DNA from: Oceanipulchritudo coccoides
GTDB lineage: Bacteria > Verrucomicrobiota > Verrucomicrobiia > Opitutales > Oceanipulchritudinaceae
DNA length: 64,000 bases
Reading direction: 5' to 3'
Assembly (NCBI RefSeq): GCF_010500615.1
Contig: NZ_JAAGNX010000001.1
Span: 1,007,531 to 1,071,530, forward strand
Shown here: positions 1 to 10,500 of the stretch, in pieces
Layout of the letters: each line of letters opens with the position of its first letter
Position numbering within the stretch: the first letter of the stretch is position 1
Notes under the pieces: generated by a model
What the model saw: only the letters and a program-made list of their open reading frames with translations
Told to the model about the DNA's origin: nothing
Databases searched by the model: none
Program-made: the position numbers and the translations under genes

Positions 1-1565
1 GTCCAATGGATTGGGAGTACAGCAAGTTTGACCTGACTTCCCCCGCCGCATGGGGTTACACAGGAGCGAATGTTTACAGCCCGACTGTTGATCGACTGGC
101 AGCCGGCGGAATGGTTTTTGACAGGGCCTACGCCTCAACAAGTGTCTGCACGCCTTCCCGTTACACAACCCTGACCGGTCGCTACGCTAGCCGGACAAAG
201 GGTAAGAGGTTCCAACAACTTCATCCGTCTGGATCGCTCACTCGGGTGGAAAACATTGTTGAGCTGGATCCTCCGGATGAACTCAACATGCCGAAGATTC
301 TGCAACAGAACGGCTATAAGACTGGATTTGTTGGCAAGTCGCACATTGTCGACCACGAGATTCTCAATCATCCGGAGCGCTGGTCAAATTACGGCTTGGA
401 GGAATATGACAAGGATGCGGATCCATTGGATCCTGAAACAAACGCAAAAATGCAACACAACCACAAGTGGTGGCGTGAACGCATTGCCCCTTATGGATTT
501 GATTATGTAAATAGTGTCTACTCAGGAAACCTGCGGGAGCTTTTCAACCAAAAGCTCAATGTCCACAACATCGAGTGGACCACCAAGGCCGCTCTGGACT
601 TTATCGAGCAAAGTGAAGACGGGCCATTCTTCCTCTATTACGCACCGACTTTACCTCATGGGCCGGATCCATGGGTTCGGGATGGACAGGGCCGTTTTAA
701 ATTCTCTCTCCACGCCGACGAGAACATGACCGGAGAGGGTTATCTTCCGGCTGATTATCCATTCATGCCCACTCGTGAAGAAATCTTGAAGATTGTCCAT
801 GAGAAGGGATTTCCGGAAAAAACAGCCTATGTGACTTTGATTGATGCTGCTGTGGGCGCTCTTGTCGAGAAACTGGAGGCCTTGGACATGCTCGATAACA
901 CGGTTATTATCCTTACCTCTGACCACGGTGCCTGGCGCTATGGAAAGACCACTTTGTACGAGGGTGGAATACGTGTTCCCCTCGTGGTTCATTGGCCCGA
1001 GAAGGTGAAAGCGGGCTCTAAGTATAGTCATCTGGTGTCTAATATCGACCATGCTCCTACAATTCTTGGTTTTGCTGGTGCAGAGATTCCCACGGATTAT
1101 CAAATGGACGGAGTCGATTTGACCCCGGTTGCCGAGGGCAAGGAAGAAGGCCCAGTGCATGATTCTGTTTTTGGTGAAATCGGTTACAGCCGCGGTGTCC
1201 TGACAGAAGACGGATGGAAGTACATTGCGATCCGCTACCCAAAAGATGTGCAGCGCAAGATCGACAATGGAAAAACATTCCCGACTTTCAGGGGTATGCC
1301 GATGCCCGGGGAACAATGGAAGCAGGTCAAGACTGGGCAGATGCCTCAGCCGTATCTCGTCCGTAACGGTCACCTTGGTTTTAATTCCTCGAAGCATAAT
1401 CCGAATTACTTCCAAATGGATCAACTGTACAATATCAATGAGGATCCGCGGGAAAAGAACAATTTGGCGGAACAGAATCCAGAGAAGCTCGCGGAAATGA
1501 AGAAGTTATTGTCGCGTTACCTGAAGACATTCCCGGACCATCCATTTGGTGAGTTTACTGAATGA
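1..1565 (+). CDS. Sulfatase (formylglycine type), N-terminus cut by window edge
   Basis: This is a secreted-type sulfatase that hydrolyses sulfate esters, probably on glycans. The first visible Met is not the real start: the reading frame is open to base 1, and the N-terminal Asp-Asp metal-binding segment usual just before the Gly-Tyr/TPNxDRL region is missing. The active-site motif CTPSR is present about 48 residues after the first Met; its Cys would be converted to formylglycine by a sulfatase-maturing enzyme, which is not in this window. The second metal/active-site block TSDHGAW and the following EGGIRVPLVVHWP are typical of S1 sulfatases. The C-terminal part has the usual substrate-side segment ending YNINEDPREKNNLA. 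Its stop overlaps the ATG of the next (broken) gene in an ATGA junction, so the two were once translationally coupled. The substrate cannot be told from sequence. Confidence 0.93.
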   Translation, partial: PMDWEYSKFDLTSPAAWGYTGANVYSPTVDRLAAGGMVFDRAYASTSVCTPSRYTTLTGRYASRTKGKRFQQLHPSGSLTRVENIVELDPPDELNMPKILQQNGYKTGFVGKSHIVDHEILNHPERWSNYGLEEYDKDADPLDPETNAKMQHNHKWWRERIAPYGFDYVNSVYSGNLRELFNQKLNVHNIEWTTKAALDFIEQSEDGPFFLYYAPTLPHGPDPWVRDGQGRFKFSLHADENMTGEGYLPADYPFMPTREEILKIVHEKGFPEKTAYVTLIDAAVGALVEKLEALDMLDNTVIILTSDHGAWRYGKTTLYEGGIRVPLVVHWPEKVKAGSKYSHLVSNIDHAPTILGFAGAEIPTDYQMDGVDLTPVAEGKEEGPVHDSVFGEIGYSRGVLTEDGWKYIAIRYPKDVQRKIDNGKTFPTFRGMPMPGEQWKQVKTGQMPQPYLVRNGHLGFNSSKHNPNYFQMDQLYNINEDPREKNNLAEQNPEKLAEMKKLLSRYLKTFPDHPFGEFTE

Positions 1566-2117
1566 GCCGCGCATTCGCGTACATTCTGGCATTTGTAGCC
1601 CTCGCGCATTTATCCATTGCTGATTCGCCTGATTGAGGCGGCTGATGTCGCCAGTCCATGGGCTGCTGGTCGCTATGAGATGGAGACGGTCGACAGATAT
1701 ACCGAGGAGAAGTGGAAACCTGACTTGGCTTGGTGTAGAGAGCGGGGAATCGACTACCTTCCCTGTGTATTTCCAGGCTTCAGTTGGGCGAATATGAAAA
1801 GGGATTCGGGCCTGTCAGATCAGATTTCCCGCCATGGGGGCCGCTTTCTTTGGAAACAGTTCACCAATCTGGTTGGGATTGGGGTCCAGCAGGTTTATGT
1901 CGGGATGTTTGACGAAATTGATGAAGGGACACAGATCCTGAAGGTGGATAACGAACCTCCAGTCAGTGGAAAGGATACATTCTTGAGTTATTATCCACAT
2001 CCTGAAGATCATTATCTCTGGATAACAGGATTAGCCCAGAAGCTCCTGCGCCGGGAAATTCACCTCAGTGAGGAATTCCCGAAACGGCAGGATGATTCCC
2101 GTCCGGAGAAGAAATAA
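1562..2117 (+). pseudogene. Remnant of a GH71/99-like glycoside hydrolase: signal peptide plus C-terminal fragment
   Basis: An ATG overlapping the upstream sulfatase stop opens a reading frame that gives a clean signal peptide (MSRAFAYILAFVALAHLSIA) and then stops after four more codons at 1634. In another frame, from about 1617, about 165 residues follow that resemble the C-terminal part of GH71/99-like xylosidase/arabinosidase-type proteins: an SPWAAGRY block, KPDLAWCRERGIDYLPCVFPGFSW, GGRFLWKQF, then YVGMFDEIDEGT and the YLWITG end. The N-terminal two thirds of the catalytic domain is absent. The hexamer GCTGAT occurs at 1619 and 1641, on either side of the junction, so a deletion between short repeats is plausible. 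The fragment alone could start at a TTG but would lack export and most of the barrel. I call it a pseudogene; the family assignment comes from recall of motifs. Confidence 0.7.
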
Positions 2118-2154
2118 ATATCGAATGGCGGTTCAGTTGCGACCTTGATTGAGA

Positions 2155-3777
2155 TCAGTCCATCTGGTCCAGTTTGCGCACGTATTCGAGCGGACTTTCA
2201 ATCCCGTATCGTGTCATAAGGCGCGACAATTCCTTTTCCATACGGTTGATTTCCTCGGTCAATCCGGAATCCCCCCAGCGGTTGTTGATCTCCTGTGGAT
2301 CCTGTTTGAGGTCGTAGAATTCCTTTTCGCCTGTCTCGGGAAAGTGGATCAATTTGTAGCGATGATCCCGTACGCCATAGTGAAGGGCAACATCGTGGAT
2401 ACCCTGTTCGTAGTAGGTGTAGAGAAGGCTGTCGCGCCATGGGATATCTTTACCCAGCAGAATGGGCTTGAAGGATTCGCCCTGGATCTCTGCGGGAGCG
2501 TTAAGGCCAGCGATATCGAGCAGTGTGGGTGCATAGTCGATGTTTTGAATCAACTCATCGAAACGGGAACCGGGCTTTATCTTGCCAGGCCAACGGATCA
2601 GGAACGGATTACGAAATGATTCCTCATACATCCATCGCTTGTCGTACCATCCGTGCTCACCATTATAGAATCCCTGATCGGAGCTGTACACGACGATGGT
2701 GTTTCCCGCCAGGCCAGATTCTTCAAGATACCTCATCAGCCGCCCGATATTTTCATCCATGGCTTTGATGCAGCGAAGATAATCTTTCATGTAGGCCTGG
2801 TACTTCCACTTCGTCAGTGCCTGACCTTTCAGGTTTTGTTCTAGGAACTTCTCGTTGCGAGCCACGTAGTGGTAATCCCATGCTTGTTTTTGCCGATCAC
2901 TCATGCGGGCAAATTCCCATCGAGTCGATGGATCTTTCGACTTCGTGTTTTCCACACCGCTCCAGAATGCATCCAGATTCTCACTGGTCGCTGGGGCCGT
3001 GACCTTGGTATCATGGGCAATGTTCAGCTCGTTCGCGATCGACATGGTCTGCTCCTTCAAGACAGAACTTCGCCCGGAATAGTCGTCGAAGAGTGTTGGA
3101 GGCTCTGGAATATCCACATTTTCGAGGAAATAGAGATGTCGCTCAGCAGGCATCCATGTCCGATGCGGTGCCTTGTGCCAGCTGCAGAGGAAAAACGGTT
3201 GGTCGCTGTCCTTGTTGGCCTCCAGCCATTCCAATGTTTTCTCCGTTATCACATCACTGACATATCCTTCCTGCCGTGTCAGCTTGCTTGAGCCATTCAC
3301 GAAAAAGTCCGGGTTGTAGTAATACCCCTGCCCTTGAAGGACCCACGACTCATCGAATCCGCGAGGAGCCGTACCAAGGTGCCACTTTCCGAATATGGCT
3401 GTGTTGTAGCCCGCTTCCTGCAAAGCCTGCGGGAAGGTCCACTGGTCAGGATTGAACTGCTGGCTGTTCCGGATAAAGCCATTGTGCTGGCTGTGCTTTC
3501 CGGTCAGGATGGCGGCACGACTTGGTCCACAGATGGAATTTGTGACAAAGCTGTTTTCAAAGACGGCTCCTTGCGCGGCCAGCCGTTCCAGATTTGGGGT
3601 CACTCCCTGCTCGCGTATAAATTTCTGCATGCGCCCCTCGTAGGCGGAAAGGGCTTGCAGGGAATGATCATCCGAGAAAATGAACAGGATGTTGGGGCGC
3701 TCGCTGGCTTGTCCGGTCGTTCCTGCGAATAGACTTATCAGAAGAATCCAACCTTTGAAGGAAGAAGCAATTTTCAT
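2155..3777 (-). CDS. Secreted sulfatase, N-acetylglucosamine-6-sulfatase-like
   Basis: A sulfatase of the alkaline-phosphatase superfamily, exported to the periplasm. I prefer the internal ATG at 3777 because it places a signal peptide (MKIASSFKGWILLISLFAGTTGQA) directly before the core; the frame is open up to 3840. The core starts RPNILFIFSDDH with the metal-binding Asp pair. The formylglycine motif CGPSR sits about 83 residues from this start (NSICGPSRAAILTGK). Later come the GKWHLG block, SSDQGFYNGEHGWYDKRWMYEES with the second metal site, and FLIRWPGK. The long insertion with a Lys/Trp-rich helix and the SDQGFYNGEHG form resemble the GlcNAc-6-sulfatase/heparan-type branch (S1_11-like). 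It converges with the GH71/99 remnant. Confident as a sulfatase, tentative on substrate. Confidence 0.93.
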   Translation of the reverse strand: MKIASSFKGWILLISLFAGTTGQASERPNILFIFSDDHSLQALSAYEGRMQKFIREQGVTPNLERLAAQGAVFENSFVTNSICGPSRAAILTGKHSQHNGFIRNSQQFNPDQWTFPQALQEAGYNTAIFGKWHLGTAPRGFDESWVLQGQGYYYNPDFFVNGSSKLTRQEGYVSDVITEKTLEWLEANKDSDQPFFLCSWHKAPHRTWMPAERHLYFLENVDIPEPPTLFDDYSGRSSVLKEQTMSIANELNIAHDTKVTAPATSENLDAFWSGVENTKSKDPSTRWEFARMSDRQKQAWDYHYVARNEKFLEQNLKGQALTKWKYQAYMKDYLRCIKAMDENIGRLMRYLEESGLAGNTIVVYSSDQGFYNGEHGWYDKRWMYEESFRNPFLIRWPGKIKPGSRFDELIQNIDYAPTLLDIAGLNAPAEIQGESFKPILLGKDIPWRDSLLYTYYEQGIHDVALHYGVRDHRYKLIHFPETGEKEFYDLKQDPQEINNRWGDSGLTEEINRMEKELSRLMTRYGIESPLEYVRKLDQMD

Positions 3778-3867
3778 AAGGGAATGTTTCTGTGTGGAGA
3801 TCATTAGGGCAAAAATTATCAGGTGAATACTGACATTCACGACAGAGCTTTTGCCTGCCCCCCGCTA

Positions 3868-5238
3868 TTACAATTTATAACGGAATTGTTCGAGGAGCTG
3901 CTCCTGAACCTCGCTGGCTTTTTCAATATATAGCTCCACCGGGTAGCCGGTGGCTTCTTGTAAAACCTCCTTCACCAGTTCCTTTCCGGAAACGCGCTTC
4001 TTGAGGTTGTTCAGCTTCTCACGAAAGACCTCAATCAAGCGATCAGGATGGCGCCGGTAGGCATCCAGAAGGATGAACCGGGCACCTTCGGCCTGATTAA
4101 AGTTGACGTTGACTGGACCCTGTTTGGTGGGATCGTAATTCAGGGATCGCTCCTCGCCGGGATTCCAATTAAGAAGATCAAGTCCCTGACCAAGAACATT
4201 CCTGTTAACGGGCACCTTTTGCAGCATCGCCAAATCGTAGATTTCATTTACGCCGCGGTATTTGATCGTGATCACGTCATTGAGGAAGTTGGCCAGTACC
4301 CGATCAAACCATTCCCGGTCGCTGACGCGTATTCGGTTCCTTTGGACAGCTTTAATCAATTGGCCTTGGAATCCTCCACGAAAACGGACATTTCGCCGCA
4401 TCAACCAACTGAAAGGATCGTAGATGCTTGTCAGGTTGGTGAGAAAAGTCGACTTCAGCCGTTGAACTTGGAGGTCCGTAGCCTCCTCGGAATTGAAAAA
4501 GATCGGGTAGGTCAGCTTGACCTCATCGAAAGCCTGTGGTGTCACCCAGAGGTTTAGGGGCTGGTTGATGAAATGATATCCCTTATTGGTGTCCAAGTTT
4601 AAGCCTTGTTCCTTCACCACTGTTCTCCAATCGGTTTCCCCTTGCCGGTAGCCAACTTCCCATCGGGTTGTCACCCGGCGTTCCCAGCGCCCACGGTCGG
4701 GATTGAAGCGGATGTCCTTCGCGTATTCTGATGTCGGATGCCGGCCATCCATTCGCTTCAACTTGTCCAGATCCCAGACAATCAACGCTTCGATGCGGAA
4801 GAAGGGGTCTCGCATCAACCTCTGAAAAATAGCCCTCTCGATCTTCAGGTGCTTCGCTTTATCCCTTTCGAATCCTTCTATCCCAAATGACTCTGCCAGC
4901 TCTTCCAGGTCGGTCGCAAACTCAGTGTCGAGCTTGATCCGCATCTTCATGAATTCCGATTCCGACCGAAGGAGGGTCCAATGATACCCCTCCAGTAATT
5001 GGTTGAATTCCTCCCGGAAGGCCGTGACCACCGGATTGTCCTCGTTGAAGGGCTCCCCCGTGAAACCGTCTATGACGTCAATGGTGCCCGCATAGACAAC
5101 GAAGGCCTCCAGTTCGAAGACGCTCGGGTCGACGTAATCAGGGTCCTTCGCCGCTTGGAGTCCAGCCGTCGCAACGACTAAAAGCACCATCAGTAAGGTG
5201 CGGGAAGGGGAAATAGTTCTTGTAAATGGGTCTTCCAT
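3868..5238 (-). CDS. Secreted protein of unknown function, 456 residues
   Basis: I do not recognise this protein. It begins with a short hydrophilic stretch and a hydrophobic segment (LLMVLLVVATAGLQA), so it is probably exported through Sec. The mature part is charged and mainly helical-looking, rich in Arg, Glu and Phe/Tyr, with no Cys-rich or repeat pattern. Recognisable landmarks are FELEAFVVYAGTIDVIDGFTG near the N-terminus, a segment DPFFRIEALIVWDL, and a C-terminal helix ending EQLLEQFRYKL. The phrase VFELEAFVVYAG recalls the start of several Opitutae exported proteins, including TonB-receptor plug leaders, but no plug or barrel follows. It is divergent from the metallophosphoesterase gene across a 109-bp intergenic region. 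The context suggests an accessory role in glycan uptake or degradation, which is inference only. Confidence 0.8.
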   Translation of the reverse strand: MEDPFTRTISPSRTLLMVLLVVATAGLQAAKDPDYVDPSVFELEAFVVYAGTIDVIDGFTGEPFNEDNPVVTAFREEFNQLLEGYHWTLLRSESEFMKMRIKLDTEFATDLEELAESFGIEGFERDKAKHLKIERAIFQRLMRDPFFRIEALIVWDLDKLKRMDGRHPTSEYAKDIRFNPDRGRWERRVTTRWEVGYRQGETDWRTVVKEQGLNLDTNKGYHFINQPLNLWVTPQAFDEVKLTYPIFFNSEEATDLQVQRLKSTFLTNLTSIYDPFSWLMRRNVRFRGGFQGQLIKAVQRNRIRVSDREWFDRVLANFLNDVITIKYRGVNEIYDLAMLQKVPVNRNVLGQGLDLLNWNPGEERSLNYDPTKQGPVNVNFNQAEGARFILLDAYRRHPDRLIEVFREKLNNLKKRVSGKELVKEVLQEATGYPVELYIEKASEVQEQLLEQFRYKL

Positions 5239-5300
5239 ATGGCCTGTGAGCGGAATTTAGTACTTAGAGGGTTGATCTGATTGTCTTATTCTTGAAAAAC

Positions 5301-5330
5301 TTGACGGCAATACAAGAAAAAACGTTTAAT
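5301..5330 (+). promoter_or_regulatory. Candidate sigma70-type promoter for the metallophosphoesterase gene
   Basis: TTGACG (-35) and TTTAAT (-10) are separated by 18 bp, in an AT-rich stretch 18 bp before the ATG of the downstream gene. A GGTGAG ribosome-binding site lies between the -10 and the start. The distance is short, so the 5' leader would be about ten bases. The assignment rests on matching consensus by eye. Confidence 0.45.
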
Positions 5331-5347
5331 CGCCTTTGGTGAGATAA

Positions 5348-7507
5348 ATGGAACGCAGAAAATTTATTAAAAATTCCACCTTGGTGATAGCGGCTGCTCC
5401 TTTCCTGAAGGGAAAAGTGTATGGGAAGGGATTGGGGTCGCCGAATGTTCTGAAGGGATTTATTGTCTCGGATGCGCACTTTGGGTGGAGAAATGACCAG
5501 CAACCGTCACTAGAAGTGCAGGGCAAGATGATCGCCCGGATACATGAGAGATTTCCGGATCTGGACCTGTTTCTCGATACAGGCGACGCACATCATGGGT
5601 CGCTCGGTCCGATGCTCAATTCTGCGAGGCGTGACTGGTCCGACACAATTGCGAACCAGAGCAATCATGCCCCCTTTTACTACGTCCCGGGCAACCACGA
5701 TATCATCAATCCGGTAGATGGTGATGCGGAGCTGCGCTGCTGTCAGTTGGGGAGCATATCTTACCGCCCATACTACAGCTTTGACATTAAAGGAATCCAC
5801 TTTGTTTCCATTCCCGAGCTCGAGCATCCGGTCTATGTGAACAAGGAAACCCTTGACTGGCTCAGGCTTGACCTGAGCCTGAACCGTGAGAAGAGCATTA
5901 TCCTCCTTTCGCACAACAACCTCAAGGGAACCACCGGCGATGACAATTTCATGCTGGGCTACCGCGGTCTTGCGAACAGCGAAGACATTATCAACCTGAT
6001 CAAGGCCTATCCCAACATTCTCGCATGGATGCACGGTCACAATCATGATTATGTGATAAAGAAGTCACATGGCCGGCTCTTTGTTTCAAACGGGCGTATT
6101 GGGGGATTTAATCCCAGCAGGAATTCCGAAGAAGGGGAGCCGCTTGGGGGGATGTATTTTGAGATTTCCCGAACCGGTCTCAAGGTGCAATCGTACAGTG
6201 CGGAGCATAATGCTTTTCTTGATGAGGACATGGGGCGCCCGGGTCGGTCCCGGACCTTGAGAATAGGGACCACGCTCAGCGACACGGCCCCCATGAGCTA
6301 TGCCTTCGGGCATGGCGGATTTCTGGATGGCCAGAAAGCGGCGGTCTATAATTACCATACTTCCACGGATGATTCCTTTTCCGTAGTTCTGGCCGGAACG
6401 ACTGATTTCCTCATTAACGAGAACAGCGAATTTTTGGATTACACCCACCGCAATGATAATCCATCAAGGCGGCAATGGAATGTTTTTGGCTACGATATCT
6501 CCTCCGGCACATGGCCACAGTACTTTGAGGAGAAAAATGAATTTTGGCGCTGGTTGAGTCCCGGCGTGCTTCTTTACAAGCGGAAGGCCTCTAAAGATAC
6601 CACCTCGCTCCACCTGCCAGCGCAAAAGCATGGCAAGGAGATGTACTTTCGGACGGTTCCCAACCAGAGCTATACCTGCGGGCTGATCCTGCTCTCAGGG
6701 AAGGGCGGCCAGCAACTAGAAATGCTGGCCAGAGCCTACAGTCAGAAGGGCAAGCTGCTCTGGGAGAAACGATTTCCCAGCCGTGATATCAAGCCGGGCG
6801 AAAGCAAGATGGCGTTTCAGGTTGATTTGCCGGATCTTTCCGAAGGTGGAACAATTTACGATAGCGAAAAAGTGGATACAGAAATCCAATTGGCAATGGA
6901 GGCCCGTTTTTCCTGTCTCGATAGCGAGTTGATCATTTCGAGGGCAACTCTAACGCGCAAAGGTGCAAGCGGCACAACGGAGGATCCCAAGCTCATTATT
7001 GGGGGCAAAGTAGTCAGCAAAGAGGGACCTCTTGTTCTGGGTGATCCCTTTGAGAAAAAGTTGAAGAAGCCGAAAGGCTCTCGCTTGGTGATTGAGGGAC
7101 AGTGCGGTGGATCGCGCCGGATGCTCTGGTACTGCCGGCAGGACAACATTGACTGGCAGGTCCGCAATGCGCCGGTCGCGGATCATGGTACCTGGCTCGA
7201 AGTAGACGCACCGACCAATACGTGGTCGACCGGCAAGGAAATTGTCATCGTACCAGCTGCAAATACGCTAGATACCCATTATGTCCACAGGTTGAAAAAT
7301 GTCACTCGTGCGAGGGTCTGGCCCCTGAACAGAGGCAACAAAGAACTTTCCGTGGAGATCCATGCTGCCGATGGTGATTCAGGTGCAGTGGAGATCCGGA
7401 GTGATCAAAAACCAGAGGCGGTCAATGGCCCCGCGCAGTGGGAGTACCGGGACGGCGCCATCTATTTTACGCTATCGACTGGAAAGCGGGCAACAGTGAT
7501 TATTTGA
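5348..7507 (+). CDS. Tat-exported calcineurin-like metallophosphoesterase
   Basis: This is probably an exported phosphoesterase that uses two metal ions to cleave phosphate mono- or diesters. The N-terminus MERRKFIKNSTLVIAAAPFL has the twin-arginine pattern RRKFIK and a hydrophobic stretch, as in Tat substrates that fold before export. The metallophosphatase motifs occur in order: SDAH (D42, H44), TGD (D80), GNHD (N116, H117), SHN (H189) and HGHNHD (H229, H231). The catalytic domain ends near residue 300. About 400 further residues form beta-rich segments with no name I can give, possibly carbohydrate-binding or jelly-roll modules. It lies between sulfatase genes, so it may remove phosphate from a glycan or supply phosphate during glycan use (inference). 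A promoter-like pair and GGTGAG precede the ATG. Confidence 0.9.
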   Translation: MERRKFIKNSTLVIAAAPFLKGKVYGKGLGSPNVLKGFIVSDAHFGWRNDQQPSLEVQGKMIARIHERFPDLDLFLDTGDAHHGSLGPMLNSARRDWSDTIANQSNHAPFYYVPGNHDIINPVDGDAELRCCQLGSISYRPYYSFDIKGIHFVSIPELEHPVYVNKETLDWLRLDLSLNREKSIILLSHNNLKGTTGDDNFMLGYRGLANSEDIINLIKAYPNILAWMHGHNHDYVIKKSHGRLFVSNGRIGGFNPSRNSEEGEPLGGMYFEISRTGLKVQSYSAEHNAFLDEDMGRPGRSRTLRIGTTLSDTAPMSYAFGHGGFLDGQKAAVYNYHTSTDDSFSVVLAGTTDFLINENSEFLDYTHRNDNPSRRQWNVFGYDISSGTWPQYFEEKNEFWRWLSPGVLLYKRKASKDTTSLHLPAQKHGKEMYFRTVPNQSYTCGLILLSGKGGQQLEMLARAYSQKGKLLWEKRFPSRDIKPGESKMAFQVDLPDLSEGGTIYDSEKVDTEIQLAMEARFSCLDSELIISRATLTRKGASGTTEDPKLIIGGKVVSKEGPLVLGDPFEKKLKKPKGSRLVIEGQCGGSRRMLWYCRQDNIDWQVRNAPVADHGTWLEVDAPTNTWSTGKEIVIVPAANTLDTHYVHRLKNVTRARVWPLNRGNKELSVEIHAADGDSGAVEIRSDQKPEAVNGPAQWEYRDGAIYFTLSTGKRATVII

Positions 7508-7559
7508 CCGATTTGAATGATGATTACCAGTTCATCCTGAACCTATTATTTGAATCACG

Positions 7560-10500
7560 ATGAAGATCTTCCATCGTTTCCGAAGGCAAGTTAGCTGCCT
7601 TCTGATAATTTGCTCCCTTCTCCCGGCGGCCCTTGTCGCAGAGTCCGAGCCTGATCCGATTGAACCGCGGGTCCATCCTTTGTTTTCCAATCGAATGGTC
7701 CTGCAGCGGAATCAACCGGTGCCGGTCTGGGGGCACGCTTCACCCGGGACTGAAATGACGGTCGAGTTCGGCGGACAACTGGTCCGGACGCAGACAGGGA
7801 GCGATGGTCGCTGGCTTCTTTTCCTTGAGCCAATGAAGGCATCAGGGGAGGGCCGAACCCTTAAGATCACGGACTCCTCAGGGGAACCTGATATCGAGTT
7901 AGTGGACGTCCTTGTGGGGGATGTCTGGGTATGCGCGGGCCAGTCCAACATGGCGCAAACAATGGACCGGTACTTGATCTGGGACAAGGTCAAGAAGGGT
8001 TTCACTAACCCCAACATACGACTGTTTAAAATCAAGCAGGGTGGGGTTGCCCGTGACGGCCCATCAACAGAGATTGTTTCAGATCCATTTTTCAAGGTCA
8101 GCTGGCAGCCATGTGTTCCTGAATTTGCGGCAAAGTTCTCGGCTGCTGCCAGCTTCTTTGGAATGGAATTGGAGTGCCTGACCGGTGTTCCGCTTGGCCT
8201 GCTTTACGCCAATCGTGGGGCGACTTCCGCCAGCTGCTGGTTGCCGCATGAAGTGCTTGAAGGGAATCCCGCCTACTCCCGGTTTCTAAGTCCGCAGAAC
8301 CCGAATTACACGCCCTCAAAGTTCAATCCAGACGCCATTCTTGCTCCGTCACGGCTTTACAATGGAACGATACATCCCCTTGCCCCGTTCGCCATCCGGG
8401 GGGTGATCTGGTACCAGGGTGAATCGGATTCCCGCTGGTCCTGGTTGTATGCAGATTTATTTTCGGATGTGATCCGGTCATGGCGAAAACTCTGGGGTTA
8501 CGATTTCCCATTCCTTTATGTCCAACTGGCTCCTCATGCCGATGTGAAGTGGGATAATGCCGGAGACGTCCGGGCCCTTATCCGTGAGGCGCAGCAACAA
8601 GTACTCGAAGATGTTCCGGGAACCGCAATGGTTGTTATCACCGATGCAGGCGAAGCGGAGGACATCCATCCGCAGGCAAAAGACATTCCGGGGAAACGGC
8701 TCGCCAGACTTGCCGCTTCACTCGATATTGAAACAATTGATGCGGGCTTTCCATCATTCAAACACCTTAAAGTCCGGGGCAACCGGGCTTCATTGAGATT
8801 TGATCATGTCAGTGGAGGTCTGCAGACGCAGCGTGTCGCAATGAATGTGGAACGTGGCCATTTTCCCGGCGAGGGCCCGGATGCAGTGGTTGCTGAGGCT
8901 GACACCCTTGTTGGTTTCGAGGTTTGCGGACCCGATCGTGTCTTTCATCCAGCCAAGGCAACCATTGTTTTGCCCGATACGGTTGAAGTGTATTCGCCAG
9001 ATGTTCTCGATGTCACGGCAGTCCGTTACGGTTGGGCCAATTTTCCGCTATGTAACCTCTACGGTGGAAACGGAATGCCAGCCTCACCTTTTCGGACTCG
9101 TGTGGCGGAGGTGGCAAACAAGGCAGACCCTGGCCTTGTTGAAGTCTGCGAATCCCTTCCGGTCAGCAAGCCGAACATCCTTCTCATTATCGCGGATGAC
9201 CTGAACACGGCATTGAGCGGTTACGGACATCCTCAGTGCAAGACCCCGAACTTGGACCGCTTGGCTGCAGAGGGAACACGTTTTACACGGGCATACTGTC
9301 AGTATCCGCTATGCGGGCCGTCGCGGGCATCACTCATGTCGGGCCGTTATCCCTTATCCAACGGTGTGACGGATAACAGCGGCGTCCTCAAAGCGGATAT
9401 ACCAACGCTGCCACAACTCTTCAGGGAGTCCGGTTATTGGACCGGGCGGGTCAGCAAAATTTTTCACATGGGCGTACCCGGGCATATCTATACCGGGGAT
9501 GATGGCTTGGACCATCCGGAGTCCTGGACTGAACGCTATAATGTGAGTGTGATGGAAGCTTTGACACCGGGGAAAGCAGAGGATGTGATGCTCGAAGACA
9601 GCACGCCGCATTACAATGAATATCGGGAAAAGTGGCAGGCTGTTGCGGGCAAGGGTGGCAAGCTGTTCATTAATCACGGAAACCACCAGGGGGATGACTT
9701 TGTCATTGTCGAAGCGGATGTGGGTGATGAGCAACTGGCAGACGGAGTTGCGGCGAACAAGACCATTGAGTTATTGAAGGAGCGGGCCAGTGACAAGGAG
9801 CCGTTCTTTCTCGCTGTTGGATTTGTCCGTCCGCATGTTCCATTTGTTGCCCCGAGGCGCTCCTTCGATCGATACCCTGTTGATGAGATGCAGGTTCCTG
9901 AAGTTTCCATGGATGATCTCGACGACGTTCCTGGGTCAGCAAAGAAGCGAACAAACGCAGCCAAGTTCCAACTCTCCGAGGAGGCTCAACGCAAAAGCAT
10001 GCGGGGCTATTATGCCTCCGTGAGCTACATGGATGAGCAGGTGGGTCGACTCATAGACACTCTGGATACCGTTGGATTGCGAGATAGTACAATTGTCGTT
10101 TTTCTTTCTGATCATGGCTACCATCTGGGTGAGCACACCATGTGGCAGAAGCTGAGCCTCTTTGAAGAAAGTATCAGGACACCCCTCATTGTCTCCATTC
10201 CGGGCCAGACATTGGTAAACGGCAAATGCGCCTCGATTGTTGAACTGATCGACATTTATCCGACTATTGCGGAAATTGCAGGCCTTGATGCGCCGGAGGA
10301 AATCCAGGGGCAAAGCTTTGTTCCGCTTCTAAAGGATGCTGACGCAGACCTTGGCCACAAGGATGCACTGATTCAAGTTGGGCTGGATTTTTGCCTACGC
10401 ACGAGCAAGTGGGCCTTCATGCGCTATTCCGCGCGAGGTGATGGGATTAATGAATTCATGCTTTATGACATGCAGGAGGATCCAGAACAATTCACCAACC

